DNA from: Cyanobacteria bacterium REEB417
GTDB lineage: Bacteria; Cyanobacteriota; Cyanobacteriia; PCC-6307; Cyanobiaceae
Reading direction: 5' to 3'
Assembly (NCBI GenBank): GCA_018970945.1
Contig: JAGWVJ010000004.1
Location: forward strand, 1-64,000
Length of the DNA stretch: 64,000 nucleotides
Shown one piece after another: positions 10,286 to 19,705 of this stretch (positions are counted from its first letter, which is position 1; every line of letters starts with the position of its first letter). The notes under the pieces are model-generated. The model did no database searches and was not told the origin of the DNA. It saw nothing but the letters and a program-made list of their open reading frames with translations. The position numbers and the translations under genes were made by a program.

Positions 10286-11023
10286 ATGCAGGCCGGCCGC
10301 GGCTTCCGTCTGTCGCCGCAGCGGCTGCTGCTCTCCGGCTGGCCCTGGATGTCGCTGGCCCTGCTGCTGCTGGCGGTGCGCCTCAGCAAGGGAGCCGGGC
10401 TCAGCGACCTGTATGCCCTGGTCAGCCGGCCCTTCTGGCCAGGCACCGCCCAGGCCGAATGGTTGCGGGCGGCCCAGCGCCTGGACCAGCAGAGCCGGCT
10501 CCAGAGCCTGGAGGCCGACAACCAGCGGTTACGCCGGTTGCTTGGTCTGCAGCAGGCCGCCGGCCCCCTGCTGGCGGCGCCCGTGATCGCGCGCCCCGCC
10601 AGTGGTTGGTGGCAGCAGCTGCTGCTGGGCAGGGGGGCCTGGCAGGGGGTGTCGAGCGGCGCCGTGGTCACCGCTCCCGGCGGCTTGCTCGGTCGGGTGG
10701 TCGCGGTCACCCCCAGCACAGCCACGGTGCAGTTGCTCACCGACCCCGGCAGCCGCATCGGCGTCTGGGTGGCGCGCACCGGCGAGCATGGTCTGCTGCT
10801 GGGGACGGGCACCGCCCGACCCGTGCTGCGTTTCCTCGATAGGGATGCGCGGGTGCGGCCCGGTGACCTGGTGACCACCTCGCCGGCCAGCACCCTGGTG
10901 CCCCCCAGCCTGACCGTGGGGGTGGTCCAGAACCTCGACGAGCAGGCCATGCCAGCCCCCGAAGCCCTGGTGCAGCTCAGCGCCCCGGTGGCGGCAGTCG
11001 ACTGGGTTCAGGTGCGGCGCTGA
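10286..11023 (+). CDS. mreC: Rod shape-determining protein MreC
   Basis: Follows mreB; coiled-coil then GLLGRVVAVTPSTATVQLLTDPGSRIGV, VRPGDLVTTSPAS. Confidence 0.9.
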   Translation: MQAGRGFRLSPQRLLLSGWPWMSLALLLLAVRLSKGAGLSDLYALVSRPFWPGTAQAEWLRAAQRLDQQSRLQSLEADNQRLRRLLGLQQAAGPLLAAPVIARPASGWWQQLLLGRGAWQGVSSGAVVTAPGGLLGRVVAVTPSTATVQLLTDPGSRIGVWVARTGEHGLLLGTGTARPVLRFLDRDARVRPGDLVTTSPASTLVPPSLTVGVVQNLDEQAMPAPEALVQLSAPVAAVDWVQVRR

Positions 11024-11526
11024 TGGTGATGGTCGACCTCTGGCGCCGCGGTTGGTGTCTGGCCTCGGCGCTGCTGGTGCCGTTGCTCGCCCTGGCCTCG
11101 CCGCGGCTGCTGCAGCTCGATGCCATCGGCCCTGCCTGGGCGGTGCTCTGGCTGTTGCCCTGGGCCCTGGTCGACGGGCCGATCTCCGGCGCCCTGGTGG
11201 GTGCTGGGCTGGCCCTGCTGCTTGATGGCCTGCATCCGGGCCCGGTCAGCGAGCTGCCTGCCCTGGCGGGTCTGGGCTGGTGGTGGGGGCGCCTCGGGCG
11301 CCGCAGTCTGGTGCTCGAGCGCTTTCTGCCCCTGGCCCTGCTGGCGGTGGTCGGCTCCCTGGTGCTGGGTGTTTCCCAGGTGCTGCAGCTGCAGCTGCGC
11401 GGCACGCTGCCCGTCGCGGCGCTGCATGTGCTGTGGGCCCAGGCCCTGCTCACCGGGCTGCTGGCCCCATTGGTCTGTTCGCTGTGGCTGTTGATCTGGC
11501 GGCAACAGCTGCCGGGGGTGCGCTGA
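11023..11526 (+). CDS. mreD: MreD-like membrane protein
   Basis: Hydrophobic multi-TM protein overlapping mreC end; mreBCD order. Confidence 0.7.
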   Translation: MVMVDLWRRGWCLASALLVPLLALASPRLLQLDAIGPAWAVLWLLPWALVDGPISGALVGAGLALLLDGLHPGPVSELPALAGLGWWWGRLGRRSLVLERFLPLALLAVVGSLVLGVSQVLQLQLRGTLPVAALHVLWAQALLTGLLAPLVCSLWLLIWRQQLPGVR

Positions 11527-12854
11527 TGGAACTGTCGCGCCGGCGTCTGTTGCGGCTGCTGGGCAGTGGTGGGGCGGCTGCGGGGGCGGCGCTGGCGATC
11601 GGGGCCTGCGGCCGGCACCCCGGACCCGGCGGGCAGGGCGGCGCCGAGCGGTCGCTCAGCGTCTGGACCCTGGATCTGGCCCCCCGCTTCAACGGTTACA
11701 TGCAATCGGTGATCGCCAGCTGGGAGGCCCGCAACCCGGGGGTGCGGGTGCGCTGGACCGATGTGCCCTGGGCGTCGGTGGAGCGCAAGCTGCTGGCCGC
11801 GGTGTTTGCCCGCACCGCTCCCGATCTGGTCAACCTCAATCCACCCTTTGCCGCCAACCTGGCCAGCAGGGGGGGCCTGCTCGATCTGGCGCCGGTGTTG
11901 CCCGCCGGTGCGGCCGCCACCTATCTGCCCCCCACCTGGGAGGCCGGCCGCCAGAACGGTGAGCAGTTCGCCCTGCCCTGGTATCTCACCGCCCGCATCA
12001 CCATGGCCAACCAGGCCCTGCTGGAGCGGGCCGGGGTTGCCGCGCCGCCGCGCCGCTGGGACCAGCTGCCCGCCTATGCCGAGGCCGTGCACCGCCGCAC
12101 GGGGCGCTATGCCCTGTTCATGACCGTGGTGCCCGATGACTCGGCCGAGCTGCTCGAAACCCTGGTGCAGCAGGGGGTGCAGCTGCTCGATGGCGACCGC
12201 CGCGCCGCTTTTGACAGCGAGGCGGGTCGGCAGGCCTTCGCCTTCTGGAGTGGGCTTTACCGCCGTGGGCTGCTGCCGCGCGAGGTGGTGAGCCAGGGCT
12301 ACCGACGGGCGATCGAGCTCTTTCAGAGCGGCGATCTGGCCCAGGTGGCCACCGGGCCCGACTTCCTGCGCAACCTGCAGACCAATGCCCCCGGCATCGC
12401 GGCACGAACCGTTCCCTATGCCCCGATCACCGGGGCCACCGGCGACGCCAACGTGGCCGTGATGAACCTGGTGGTGCCGCGTCAGAGCACCATGGCCGCC
12501 GAGGCGGTCAGTTTTGCGCTCCATCTCAGCGATGCCACCAACCAGCTGGCCTTCGCCGAGCAGGCCAGGGTGCTGCCCTCGGCGGTGGCGGCCCTTGAGC
12601 AGCTGCAACGGCAGCTCGGCACGTCCCAGCCTGCTGACCAGGCCGAGCGGCTCGTGCAGCGGGCCCGCCTGCTGTCGGCCCAGGCTCTCGAGGCCTCGCG
12701 GGTGCTGGTGCCGGCGATTCCGGGGATCAAACGGCTGCAGGCGATCGTTTACACCCAGCTGCAGCGCGCCATGTTGGGAGAGTTGGGCAGCGACCGGGCC
12801 CTGGCCGAGGCCGCGTTGCAATGGAATCGCTATGCGGAGGCCCGCTGGCCCTGA
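11526..12854 (+). CDS. Extracellular solute-binding lipoprotein, family 1 (sugar-type ABC)
   Basis: MELSRRRLLRLLGSGGAAAGAALAIGACGR signal with lipobox; SVWTLDLAPRFNGYMQSVIASWEARNPGVRVRWTDVPW; TGATG overlap with mreD. Confidence 0.85.
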   Translation: MELSRRRLLRLLGSGGAAAGAALAIGACGRHPGPGGQGGAERSLSVWTLDLAPRFNGYMQSVIASWEARNPGVRVRWTDVPWASVERKLLAAVFARTAPDLVNLNPPFAANLASRGGLLDLAPVLPAGAAATYLPPTWEAGRQNGEQFALPWYLTARITMANQALLERAGVAAPPRRWDQLPAYAEAVHRRTGRYALFMTVVPDDSAELLETLVQQGVQLLDGDRRAAFDSEAGRQAFAFWSGLYRRGLLPREVVSQGYRRAIELFQSGDLAQVATGPDFLRNLQTNAPGIAARTVPYAPITGATGDANVAVMNLVVPRQSTMAAEAVSFALHLSDATNQLAFAEQARVLPSAVAALEQLQRQLGTSQPADQAERLVQRARLLSAQALEASRVLVPAIPGIKRLQAIVYTQLQRAMLGELGSDRALAEAALQWNRYAEARWP

Positions 12855-13011
12855 GCTGCCGAGGCCGCGCTGCAGCGTTGACGCCTCACCGCCGCCGTGC
12901 TTCCTGTAGAAAATCTTAAAAAGCGCCAGATCCCTTCCCCAGGGGTCGTTTTGGAGATGACCTCCAGGCCTGTCAGCAGGTAGGGTTGCGTTTCTTCATG
13001 AAGCCCGCCCC

Positions 13012-13827
13012 ATGCCTTCTGAGGACATGTCTCAGCAGCTGGGCGGCGCACAGGAGACATTTCGCGGCTCGTCTCCAGACGAACCCAGGGCCACCATTCT
13101 GGTGGTCGACGACGAGGCCGCGGTGCGCCGCGTTCTGGTCATGCGCCTGCAGCTCGCCGGCTACCGGGTGATCTGCGCCGAGGATGGCGAGGAGGCCCTC
13201 ACCCTGTTTCACCACGAGCAGCCCGACCTGGTGGTGCTCGACGTGATGCTGCCCAAGCTCGACGGCTTCGCGGTGTGCCGCCGCCTGCGGGCCGAGTCGT
13301 GCGTGCCGATCATTTTTCTCTCGGCCCTGGATGCCATCGCCGAGCGGGTGTCGGGTCTCGACCTGGGGGCCGACGATTACCTGCCCAAGCCCTTTTCGCC
13401 CAAGGAGCTCGAGGCCCGCATCGCCACGATCCTGCGCCGGGTGGGTCGGGGCTCGGCCGGCAGTGAACCGCGCGAGCAGGCCAGCGGCAGCGGTGTGTTG
13501 CGCATCGGTGGGCTGGTGGTTGACAGCAACCGCCGTCAGGTCACCCGTGACGGTGAACGCATCGCCCTCACCTACACCGAGTTCAGCCTGCTGGAGTTGC
13601 TGTTCAAGGAGCCCGGCCGGGTGGTGCCCCGGGCCGAGATCCTTGAGCAGCTCTGGGGTTATCCGCCCCGGCGGGCCGCCGACCTGCGGGTGGTCGATGT
13701 CTACGTGGCTCGCCTGCGGGGCAAGCTCGAGCCCGATCCGCGCAATCCGGAGCTGATTCTCACGGTGCGTGGCACCGGCTATGCCTCCCAGCGGATGCGC
13801 GAGGCCGCCATGGCGGCTGCCGGCTGA
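13012..13827 (+). CDS. rpaB: OmpR/PhoB-family response regulator, RpaB-like
   Basis: ILVVDDEAAVRRVLVMRLQLAGYRV..VVLDVMLPKLDGFAVCRRLRAES..LGADDYLPKPFSPKELEARI; winged-helix C-term. Confidence 0.75.
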   Translation: MPSEDMSQQLGGAQETFRGSSPDEPRATILVVDDEAAVRRVLVMRLQLAGYRVICAEDGEEALTLFHHEQPDLVVLDVMLPKLDGFAVCRRLRAESCVPIIFLSALDAIAERVSGLDLGADDYLPKPFSPKELEARIATILRRVGRGSAGSEPREQASGSGVLRIGGLVVDSNRRQVTRDGERIALTYTEFSLLELLFKEPGRVVPRAEILEQLWGYPPRRAADLRVVDVYVARLRGKLEPDPRNPELILTVRGTGYASQRMREAAMAAAG

Positions 13828-13869
13828 GCGCTCCTGCAGGATGGTCGCAGCTGAAATGCTGCACGAACT

Positions 13870-15378
13870 TTGTCGGATCTGCGCGAGACCCGTCTCGAGA
13901 AAGCTGAGGCCCTGCGGGCCATCGGCCAGGGCCCCTACGCCCTGGGTTTTGAGCCCAGCCATCGCACCGCCGCCCTGCAGGCCGACCATGCCGATCTGGC
14001 CAACGGTGCCGAGCGCGCGATCGAGGTCGCCGTGGCCGGCCGGGTGATGACCCGGCGGGTGATGGGCAAACTCGCCTTCTTCACCCTGGTGGATGAAAGC
14101 GGGCCGATTCAGCTTTATCTCGAGAAGGCCACACTCGATGCCGCCGCGCCCGAGTCGTTTGCCCATCTCACCAGCCTGGTCGATGCCGGCGACCTGATCG
14201 GGGCCATGGGCACCCTGCGCCGCACCGACCGTGGCGAGCTCTCGGTCAAGGTGACCGGCTGGCAGATGCTCAGCAAGAGCCTGCAGCCCCTGCCCGACAA
14301 GTGGCATGGCCTGGCCGATGTCGAGAAGCGCTACCGCCAGCGTTACCTCGATCTGATTGTGTCGCCCCAGACCCGCGAGACCTTCAGGCGCCGGGCCCTG
14401 GCGGTGGGCGCCATGCGCCGCTGGCTCGATGAACGCGGTTTCCTGGAGATCGAGACGCCCGTGCTGCAAAGCGTCCCAGGGGGTGCCGATGCGCGGCCGT
14501 TCGAGACCCACCACAACGCCCTCGATCTGTCCCTGACCCTGCGCATCGCCACCGAGCTGCATCTCAAGCGCCTCGTGGTGGGGGGCTTTGAACGGGTCTA
14601 CGAACTGGGCCGTATCTTCCGCAACGAGGGGGTCAGCACCCGCCACAACCCTGAGTTCACCTCGATCGAGATCTACCAGGCCTACACCGATTACCTCGGC
14701 ATGCTCGCGCTGACCGAGCAGCTGATCGCCCAGGTGTGCCAGCAGGTCTGTGGTGGCACCCGGATCAGCTACCAGGGAACCGAGATCGACCTGACCCCGC
14801 CCTGGCGCCGGGCCACCATGCATGAGCTGGTGGAGCAGGCCAGCGGACTCGATTTCACGGCCTTCAGCAGCCGCGATCAGGCCGCCGCTGCCATGCAGGC
14901 TAAGGGGCTCGCGGTGCCTGAGCTGGCCGATTCGGTCGGTCGGCTGCTGGTGGAGGCGTTCGAGCAGACGGTGGAGACTGACCTCATCCAGCCCACCTTC
15001 GTGCTCGATTACCCGGTCGAGAACTCGCCGCTGGCCCGCGCCCACCGCAGCAAACCCGGCCTGGTGGAGCGCTTTGAGCTGTTCATCGCCGGCCGCGAGA
15101 CGGCCAATGCCTTCAGTGAACTCACCGACCCGCTCGACCAGCGGCAGCGGCTCGAGGCCCAGCAGGCCCGCAAGGCCGCCGGTGACGATGAGGCCCAGAG
15201 CGTCGATGAGGATTTCATCCATGCCCTCGAGGTGGGACTGCCCCCCACCGGGGGTCTGGGCATCGGCATCGACCGCCTGGTGATGCTGCTGACCGACAGC
15301 GCCTCGATCAGGGATGTGATCGCTTTTCCGTTGCTGCGGCCCGAAGCGCCTGCCAGAAGCGGCGAACCGGCGCAGTGA
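13870..15378 (+). CDS. lysS: Lysyl-tRNA synthetase (class II), TTG start
   Basis: [59 protein letters not shown]. Confidence 0.97.
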   Translation: MSDLRETRLEKAEALRAIGQGPYALGFEPSHRTAALQADHADLANGAERAIEVAVAGRVMTRRVMGKLAFFTLVDESGPIQLYLEKATLDAAAPESFAHLTSLVDAGDLIGAMGTLRRTDRGELSVKVTGWQMLSKSLQPLPDKWHGLADVEKRYRQRYLDLIVSPQTRETFRRRALAVGAMRRWLDERGFLEIETPVLQSVPGGADARPFETHHNALDLSLTLRIATELHLKRLVVGGFERVYELGRIFRNEGVSTRHNPEFTSIEIYQAYTDYLGMLALTEQLIAQVCQQVCGGTRISYQGTEIDLTPPWRRATMHELVEQASGLDFTAFSSRDQAAAAMQAKGLAVPELADSVGRLLVEAFEQTVETDLIQPTFVLDYPVENSPLARAHRSKPGLVERFELFIAGRETANAFSELTDPLDQRQRLEAQQARKAAGDDEAQSVDEDFIHALEVGLPPTGGLGIGIDRLVMLLTDSASIRDVIAFPLLRPEAPARSGEPAQ

Positions 15379-15427
15379 GATAATCAATCCATCAGGCTAT
15401 GCCCCCCCTCTGGGGTTCTTCGGTTTC

Positions 15428-15691
15428 ATGAGTGGCGAGCGCGTTGGATTTCGCTTCAAGCACGCCGATGCGGTGGTGAAGCGCAACCCCCAGGGCCGTT
15501 CGCGCCGGGGCTGGGTGATGGAGCCGGTTGAGCAGACCACCAGCCGCGGCACCAAGATGCCCGCCTATCGCATCCGCTGGCGCGACAGCGAGCGTCCCGA
15601 GATCGTGCTGCAGCACATGCTGATCGCCGATCCCGACCCAACCCCGCCGCCCGAAGGCGTGAGCCTGGTGCCGCCAGCGCCCAAGGGCTGA
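15428..15691 (+). CDS. Small hypothetical protein
   Basis: 87-aa ORF with own ATG directly downstream of lysS. Confidence 0.6.
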   Translation: MSGERVGFRFKHADAVVKRNPQGRSRRGWVMEPVEQTTSRGTKMPAYRIRWRDSERPEIVLQHMLIADPDPTPPPEGVSLVPPAPKG

Positions 15692-15698
15692 CTGCGCC

Positions 15699-16172
15699 TC
15701 ACCCCTGCTGTCGGCGCCTGAGCCGCTCCAGGTCCTGCTCGGCCTCGAACGCCGCCCATTCGGATTCAAGGTCGCGGCCTCCGGGTTTTCGGGTGCTGCC
15801 CAGCTGCTCAAGCTCGGCTTCAACCCGGGCAAAGCGGGCCCCCAGCTCGGCCAGCTGTTGCCAGCGTTGGCGCCCCTGCAGCATCAGCTGCGCCACATGG
15901 GCTTCGGCCCGGGAGGCCAGCGATGTGGCCCCGGCTTCGCGGGCCTTGGTGCTGCGCTGTTGCCACTGGCGGATCTCGCCCGCGAGCTCCAGCAGGGCCT
16001 GGCGTTGCTGCTGGGCCTGCTGCTGCAGCTGCAGCCGTGTGCGGCCCAGCTGCTCCTGGCGCTCCTGGGCCTCCTGTTGCTCGAGCCGGGTCTGCTGGGC
16101 CGGGTTGGCCTGAAGAAAGGCCTCCAGCTGCTGGTTGAGCCTGGCTTCGAGATCGTCGAACCAGCTGCCCAT
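15699..16172 (-). CDS. Coiled-coil hypothetical protein (possibly TIGR04376-like)
   Basis: MGSWFDDLEARLNQQLEAFLQ; Gln/Glu-rich heptad-like sequence; 3-nt overlap with upstream gene. Confidence 0.65.
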   Translation of the reverse strand: MGSWFDDLEARLNQQLEAFLQANPAQQTRLEQQEAQERQEQLGRTRLQLQQQAQQQRQALLELAGEIRQWQQRSTKAREAGATSLASRAEAHVAQLMLQGRQRWQQLAELGARFARVEAELEQLGSTRKPGGRDLESEWAAFEAEQDLERLRRRQQG

Positions 16173-16402
16173 CAGGGGTTTTCGGGTGCCCGGGTGATCA
16201 GGGGAGCCTCGATCTCCTCGCTGAGCGGGGTGATCGCCGCCTCGCGGGAGCGCAGCAGCAGTTGCGTGAGCCGGGCGATTGCCCCCTCGCCCAGGTCCTG
16301 CGTGCTGATCCGATCGAAGGCCCGGCGGTACAGCTCCTCGAGCTCGGCGATCAGCGATTCGCGGGTCTGCCGCATGGCGGCGCGTTGCTCGTCGCGGCTC
16401 AT
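16172..16402 (-). CDS. Small hypothetical helical protein
   Basis: 76-aa ORF MSRDEQRAAMRQTRESLIAELEELYRRAFDRI; ATGA overlap with egtD end, TGATG overlap with next gene. Confidence 0.65.
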   Translation of the reverse strand: MSRDEQRAAMRQTRESLIAELEELYRRAFDRISTQDLGEGAIARLTQLLLRSREAAITPLSEEIEAPLITRAPENP

Positions 16403-17391
16403 GGCTGGTGTGCTGAAGGGGTTGGGTGTGAGTCTGCCTGGGCCAGCAGGTGCAGGCTCAGGTCGCCCTCCGGATCGCTCCAGCTGTGCGCGAGCCGCCA
16501 GCCCGAGGCCGCGGCCAGGGCGGCAAAGGCCGTCGGGCTGTATTTGACGCTGTATTCGGTGATCAGTGCTTCACCGGCGCCGAAGTGCCAGCTGCGCCCC
16601 GCCAGCGTGACCAGCTGGTCACGCTGGCTCACCAGGGCCATGGCGATGCGGCTGTTCTTCGCTTGCCAGTGGGCCTCGTAGCGAAAGGCCGCGGGGTCGA
16701 AGTCGCCCTGCAGGTCCTGGTTGAGCCGCACCAGCAGGTTGCGGGCAAAGGCAGCCGAGATGCCGGCGGCGTCGTTGTAGGCCGCCTCGAGCCGCGCCGT
16801 CGGTTTGGGCTGGTCGATGCCGATCAGCAGCTGGGAGCCCGGCCCCAGCAGCCTGGCCATCTGGGCCAGCAACGCCGTGGCTTCCTCCGGGGTGAAGTTG
16901 CCCAGGGAGCTGCCGGGATAGAAGCCCAGCCTGGGTTCCTGCCGCAGCAGGGGGTCGTGCGGCAGGGCCGGCAGGTTGCTGTAGTCGCAGCAGACCCCCA
17001 GCACCGGCACCTGGGGGTGCTCCTGCTGCAGCACCGCGCAGGCCTGGCGCAGGGCTGTGGCGCTGATGTCGAGCGCGGCGTAGGCCCCCGGCCTGAGGGC
17101 CTCCAGCAATGGACCCACCTTGCGGGCGTTGCCCGCACCAAACTCGACCACCACGGCGGGGCTGTGGCCCACTGCGGCGGCCATGGCGGCGGCCTGCTGC
17201 TCCAGCAGCGCCATTTCGCTGCGGGTGAGGCTGTATTCGGGCTGTTGGCAGATCAGCTCGAACAGGCGTGATCCCTCGCTGTCGTAGAGCAGCCAGGCCG
17301 GCAGCTGCCGCGGCCGGCGCGCCAGGCCCTGGCAGACCACGGCCTCCAGGTCGGCAGGGGCAGGATGCAGATCGAGAACGCGGGTGCTCAA
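16399..17391 (-). CDS. egtD: L-histidine N(alpha)-methyltransferase, TTG start overlapping egtB stop
   Basis: LPAWLLYDSEGSRLFELICQQPEYSLTRSEMALLEQ; VVEFGAGNARKVGPLLEAL; FYPGSSLGNFTPEEA; ORF upstream of 17391 is the wrong frame of egtB. Confidence 0.9.
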   Translation of the reverse strand: MSTRVLDLHPAPADLEAVVCQGLARRPRQLPAWLLYDSEGSRLFELICQQPEYSLTRSEMALLEQQAAAMAAAVGHSPAVVVEFGAGNARKVGPLLEALRPGAYAALDISATALRQACAVLQQEHPQVPVLGVCCDYSNLPALPHDPLLRQEPRLGFYPGSSLGNFTPEEATALLAQMARLLGPGSQLLIGIDQPKPTARLEAAYNDAAGISAAFARNLLVRLNQDLQGDFDPAAFRYEAHWQAKNSRIAMALVSQRDQLVTLAGRSWHFGAGEALITEYSVKYSPTAFAALAAASGWRLAHSWSDPEGDLSLHLLAQADSHPTPSAHQP

Positions 17392-18614
17392 GGGCAGGCC
17401 TGTGGCTGGGAGTCCCTGGCCAGCCGCACACCGCTGGCCATCCAGCGGCAGGCGGGGCCATAGAAGTTGCGGTAGGTGCGGCGTTCGTGACCGGCCGGCG
17501 TCAGATGGCAGCTGCCGCGCAACACCATCTGGGAACTCATGAACTTGCCGTTGTACTCCCCCACGGCGCCCGCCGCCGGGGCAAAGCCCGGGTAGGGCCG
17601 GTAGGGGCTGGCGGTCCACTGCCACAGCACGCCGAAGGCCTGGGGCAGCTGATCGGCCAGCAGTTCCCATTCGGCCTCGCTCGGCAGCCGCGCCCCGGCC
17701 CAGCGGGCATAGGCATCGGCCTCGAACCAGCTCAGGTGCCGCACCGGTGCCGCCCCATCGCGCTGCTGCCGCCCCGCCAGGCTGAACGCGTCGCTGCCGC
17801 GCCAGTAGCGGGGTGCCTGCCAGCCCCGTTGCTGCACCACGGCCCAGCCTTCGCTCATCCACAGCTCGGGCCTGCGGTAGCCACCATCAGCGATGAAGGT
17901 GGCAAAGTCGCCATTGCTCACCAAACGCGCGGCGATCGCAAAGGGCTCCAGCCAGACCCGGTGCCGCGGCGCCTCATGATCGAAGTGAAATCCGGCGGTA
18001 GCCCCGGGGTGGCCGATTTCCGCCAGCCCGCCGGGATGGCTCAGCCAGCGGGATTCAGGGGCCGAACCGCCGCCCGGCTGGCGCCAGGCGGCGGCAAACC
18101 GCGCTTCGGGCGCAGCGTCGTAGACGGGCTCCAGGGGGTTGCGGCTGAAGCCATCGAGCAGGTCCATCAGCAGCAGCTCCTGGTGCTGTTGCTCGTGCTG
18201 CAGGCCCAGCTCCAGCAGATTCAGCTGCTCAGCGCTCGGGCCGCAGGCTTCAGGGCGGCTCAGCAGTTGCTGCAGGGCGGCATCGACCCGCTGGCGCCAG
18301 GCCAGCACCGCCGCGATCGGCGGACGGCTCAGCAGCCCCCGCTCGGGCCGGGGGTGCCTGGCGCCCACCGCGTCGTAGTAGCTGTTGAACAGATAGCCCC
18401 AGGCCTCGGGCGCCGGCTCGAAGCCCGTGATCTGTCCGGCGGCCAGGGCCGGCTTCAGCACAAAGGTCTCGAAGAACCAGGTGGTGTGGCCCAGGTGCCA
18501 CTTGGGCGGGCTGGCGTCGGCCATGCCCTGCAGGCACAGGTCCTCGCTCTCCAGGGGCGCAATCAGCTCCAGGGAGTGGTGCCGCACCCGTTGCAGCCGC
18601 TGGGCGAGGGCCAT
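17388..18614 (-). CDS. egtB: Ergothioneine biosynthesis sulfoxide synthase EgtB-like (DinB + FGE-sulfatase domains)
   Basis: KWHLGHTTWFFETFVL; LGLQHEQQHQELLLMDLLDG; VSNGDFATFIADGGYRRPELWMSEGW; C-term RGSCHLTPAGHERRTYRNFYGPACRW. Confidence 0.9.
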   Translation of the reverse strand: MALAQRLQRVRHHSLELIAPLESEDLCLQGMADASPPKWHLGHTTWFFETFVLKPALAAGQITGFEPAPEAWGYLFNSYYDAVGARHPRPERGLLSRPPIAAVLAWRQRVDAALQQLLSRPEACGPSAEQLNLLELGLQHEQQHQELLLMDLLDGFSRNPLEPVYDAAPEARFAAAWRQPGGGSAPESRWLSHPGGLAEIGHPGATAGFHFDHEAPRHRVWLEPFAIAARLVSNGDFATFIADGGYRRPELWMSEGWAVVQQRGWQAPRYWRGSDAFSLAGRQQRDGAAPVRHLSWFEADAYARWAGARLPSEAEWELLADQLPQAFGVLWQWTASPYRPYPGFAPAAGAVGEYNGKFMSSQMVLRGSCHLTPAGHERRTYRNFYGPACRWMASGVRLARDSQPQACP

Positions 18615-18685
18615 GGCCGTCGTCTCGTCGCGTCTGACCCTAAAGGCCTGCCCGGGGGTGCCTACCATCCGAGCCATGCACGCGC

Positions 18686-19705
18686 GTGGCCATGGGCGCC
18701 GATCACCCCGGCATCAGCCAAGGATTTGTGGGGGCGGTGGGCAACACACCCCTGATCAGGCTTGCAGCCCTCAGCGAGCTGACCGGCTGCACGATTCTCG
18801 GCAAGGCCGAATTCATGAACCCCGGCGGCTCGGTCAAGGATCGGGCGGCCCTGGGCATCCTGCTTGAGGCCGAACAGAGCGGTGAGCTCAGGCCCGGCGG
18901 CACCGTGGTCGAGGGCACGGCCGGCAACACCGGCATCGGCCTCACCCACCTGTGCAATGCCCGTGGCTACAGGGCCCTGATCGTGATCCCCGAGACCCAG
19001 TCGGCCGAAAAAATCGGCCTGCTGCGCAGCCTCGGGGCCGAGGTGCGCACGGTGCCGGCGGTGCCCTACCGCGATCCCAACAACTACGTGCGACTGTCGG
19101 GTCGCATCGCGGCAGACACCCCCGGTGCGGTCTGGGCCAACCAGTTCGACAACCTGGCCAACCGGCGCACCCATTTCAACAGCACCGGCCCCGAGATCTG
19201 GCAGCAGACCGGGGGTCAGGTCGATGCCTGGGTGGCGGCCACCGGCACCGGCGGCACCTATGCCGGTGTGGCGCTCTACCTCAAACAGCAGAACCCTGCG
19301 GTGCGCTGCGTGCTGGCCGACCCCCACGGCAGTGCCCTCTACAGCTGGGCCACCGGCGGTGAACTGCGCAGCGAGGGCAGCTCGATCACCGAAGGCATCG
19401 GCAACAGCCGCGTGACCGCCAACCTCGACGGCGCACCGGTCGATGACGCCGTGCGCATTGACGATCAGCAGGCGCTTGAGACCATTTATCAGCTCCTCTG
19501 GCGTGAGGGTCTCTTCTTGGGTGGATCCGTGGGAATCAATGTCGCCGCTGCGGTGGAGACGGCCCGGCGGCTGGGGCCGGGGCACACGATCGTGACCGTG
19601 CTGTGCGACAGCGGCGATCGCTATCGCTCACGCCTCTACGACCGCGACTGGTTGGCGTCACGGGGTCTGCGCCAACCCGCGGCGGTGGCGGAGGTGCCCG
19701 CGTGA
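18686..19705 (+). CDS. Cysteine synthase / PLP-dependent beta-family enzyme (CysK-like)
   Basis: VGNTPLIRL, FMNPGGSVKDRAALGI, EGTAGNTGIGL, ATGTGGTYAG; start may be 18692. Confidence 0.9.
   Translation: MAMGADHPGISQGFVGAVGNTPLIRLAALSELTGCTILGKAEFMNPGGSVKDRAALGILLEAEQSGELRPGGTVVEGTAGNTGIGLTHLCNARGYRALIVIPETQSAEKIGLLRSLGAEVRTVPAVPYRDPNNYVRLSGRIAADTPGAVWANQFDNLANRRTHFNSTGPEIWQQTGGQVDAWVAATGTGGTYAGVALYLKQQNPAVRCVLADPHGSALYSWATGGELRSEGSSITEGIGNSRVTANLDGAPVDDAVRIDDQQALETIYQLLWREGLFLGGSVGINVAAAVETARRLGPGHTIVTVLCDSGDRYRSRLYDRDWLASRGLRQPAAVAEVPA

Noticed and set aside
10977-12821. 614-aa minus-strand ORF opposite mreD and the solute-binding protein
   Set aside because: Antisense artefact in GC-rich DNA with no domain-like pattern.
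12973-15387. 804-aa minus-strand ORF opposite rpaB and lysS
   Set aside because: Antisense to two clear core genes. The Gly/His/Gln/Arg-rich composition is typical of the antisense frame in GC-rich DNA.
17392-17862. N-terminal extension of the egtD ORF
   Set aside because: This is the wrong frame of egtB. A TTG at 17391 gives a normal EgtD length.
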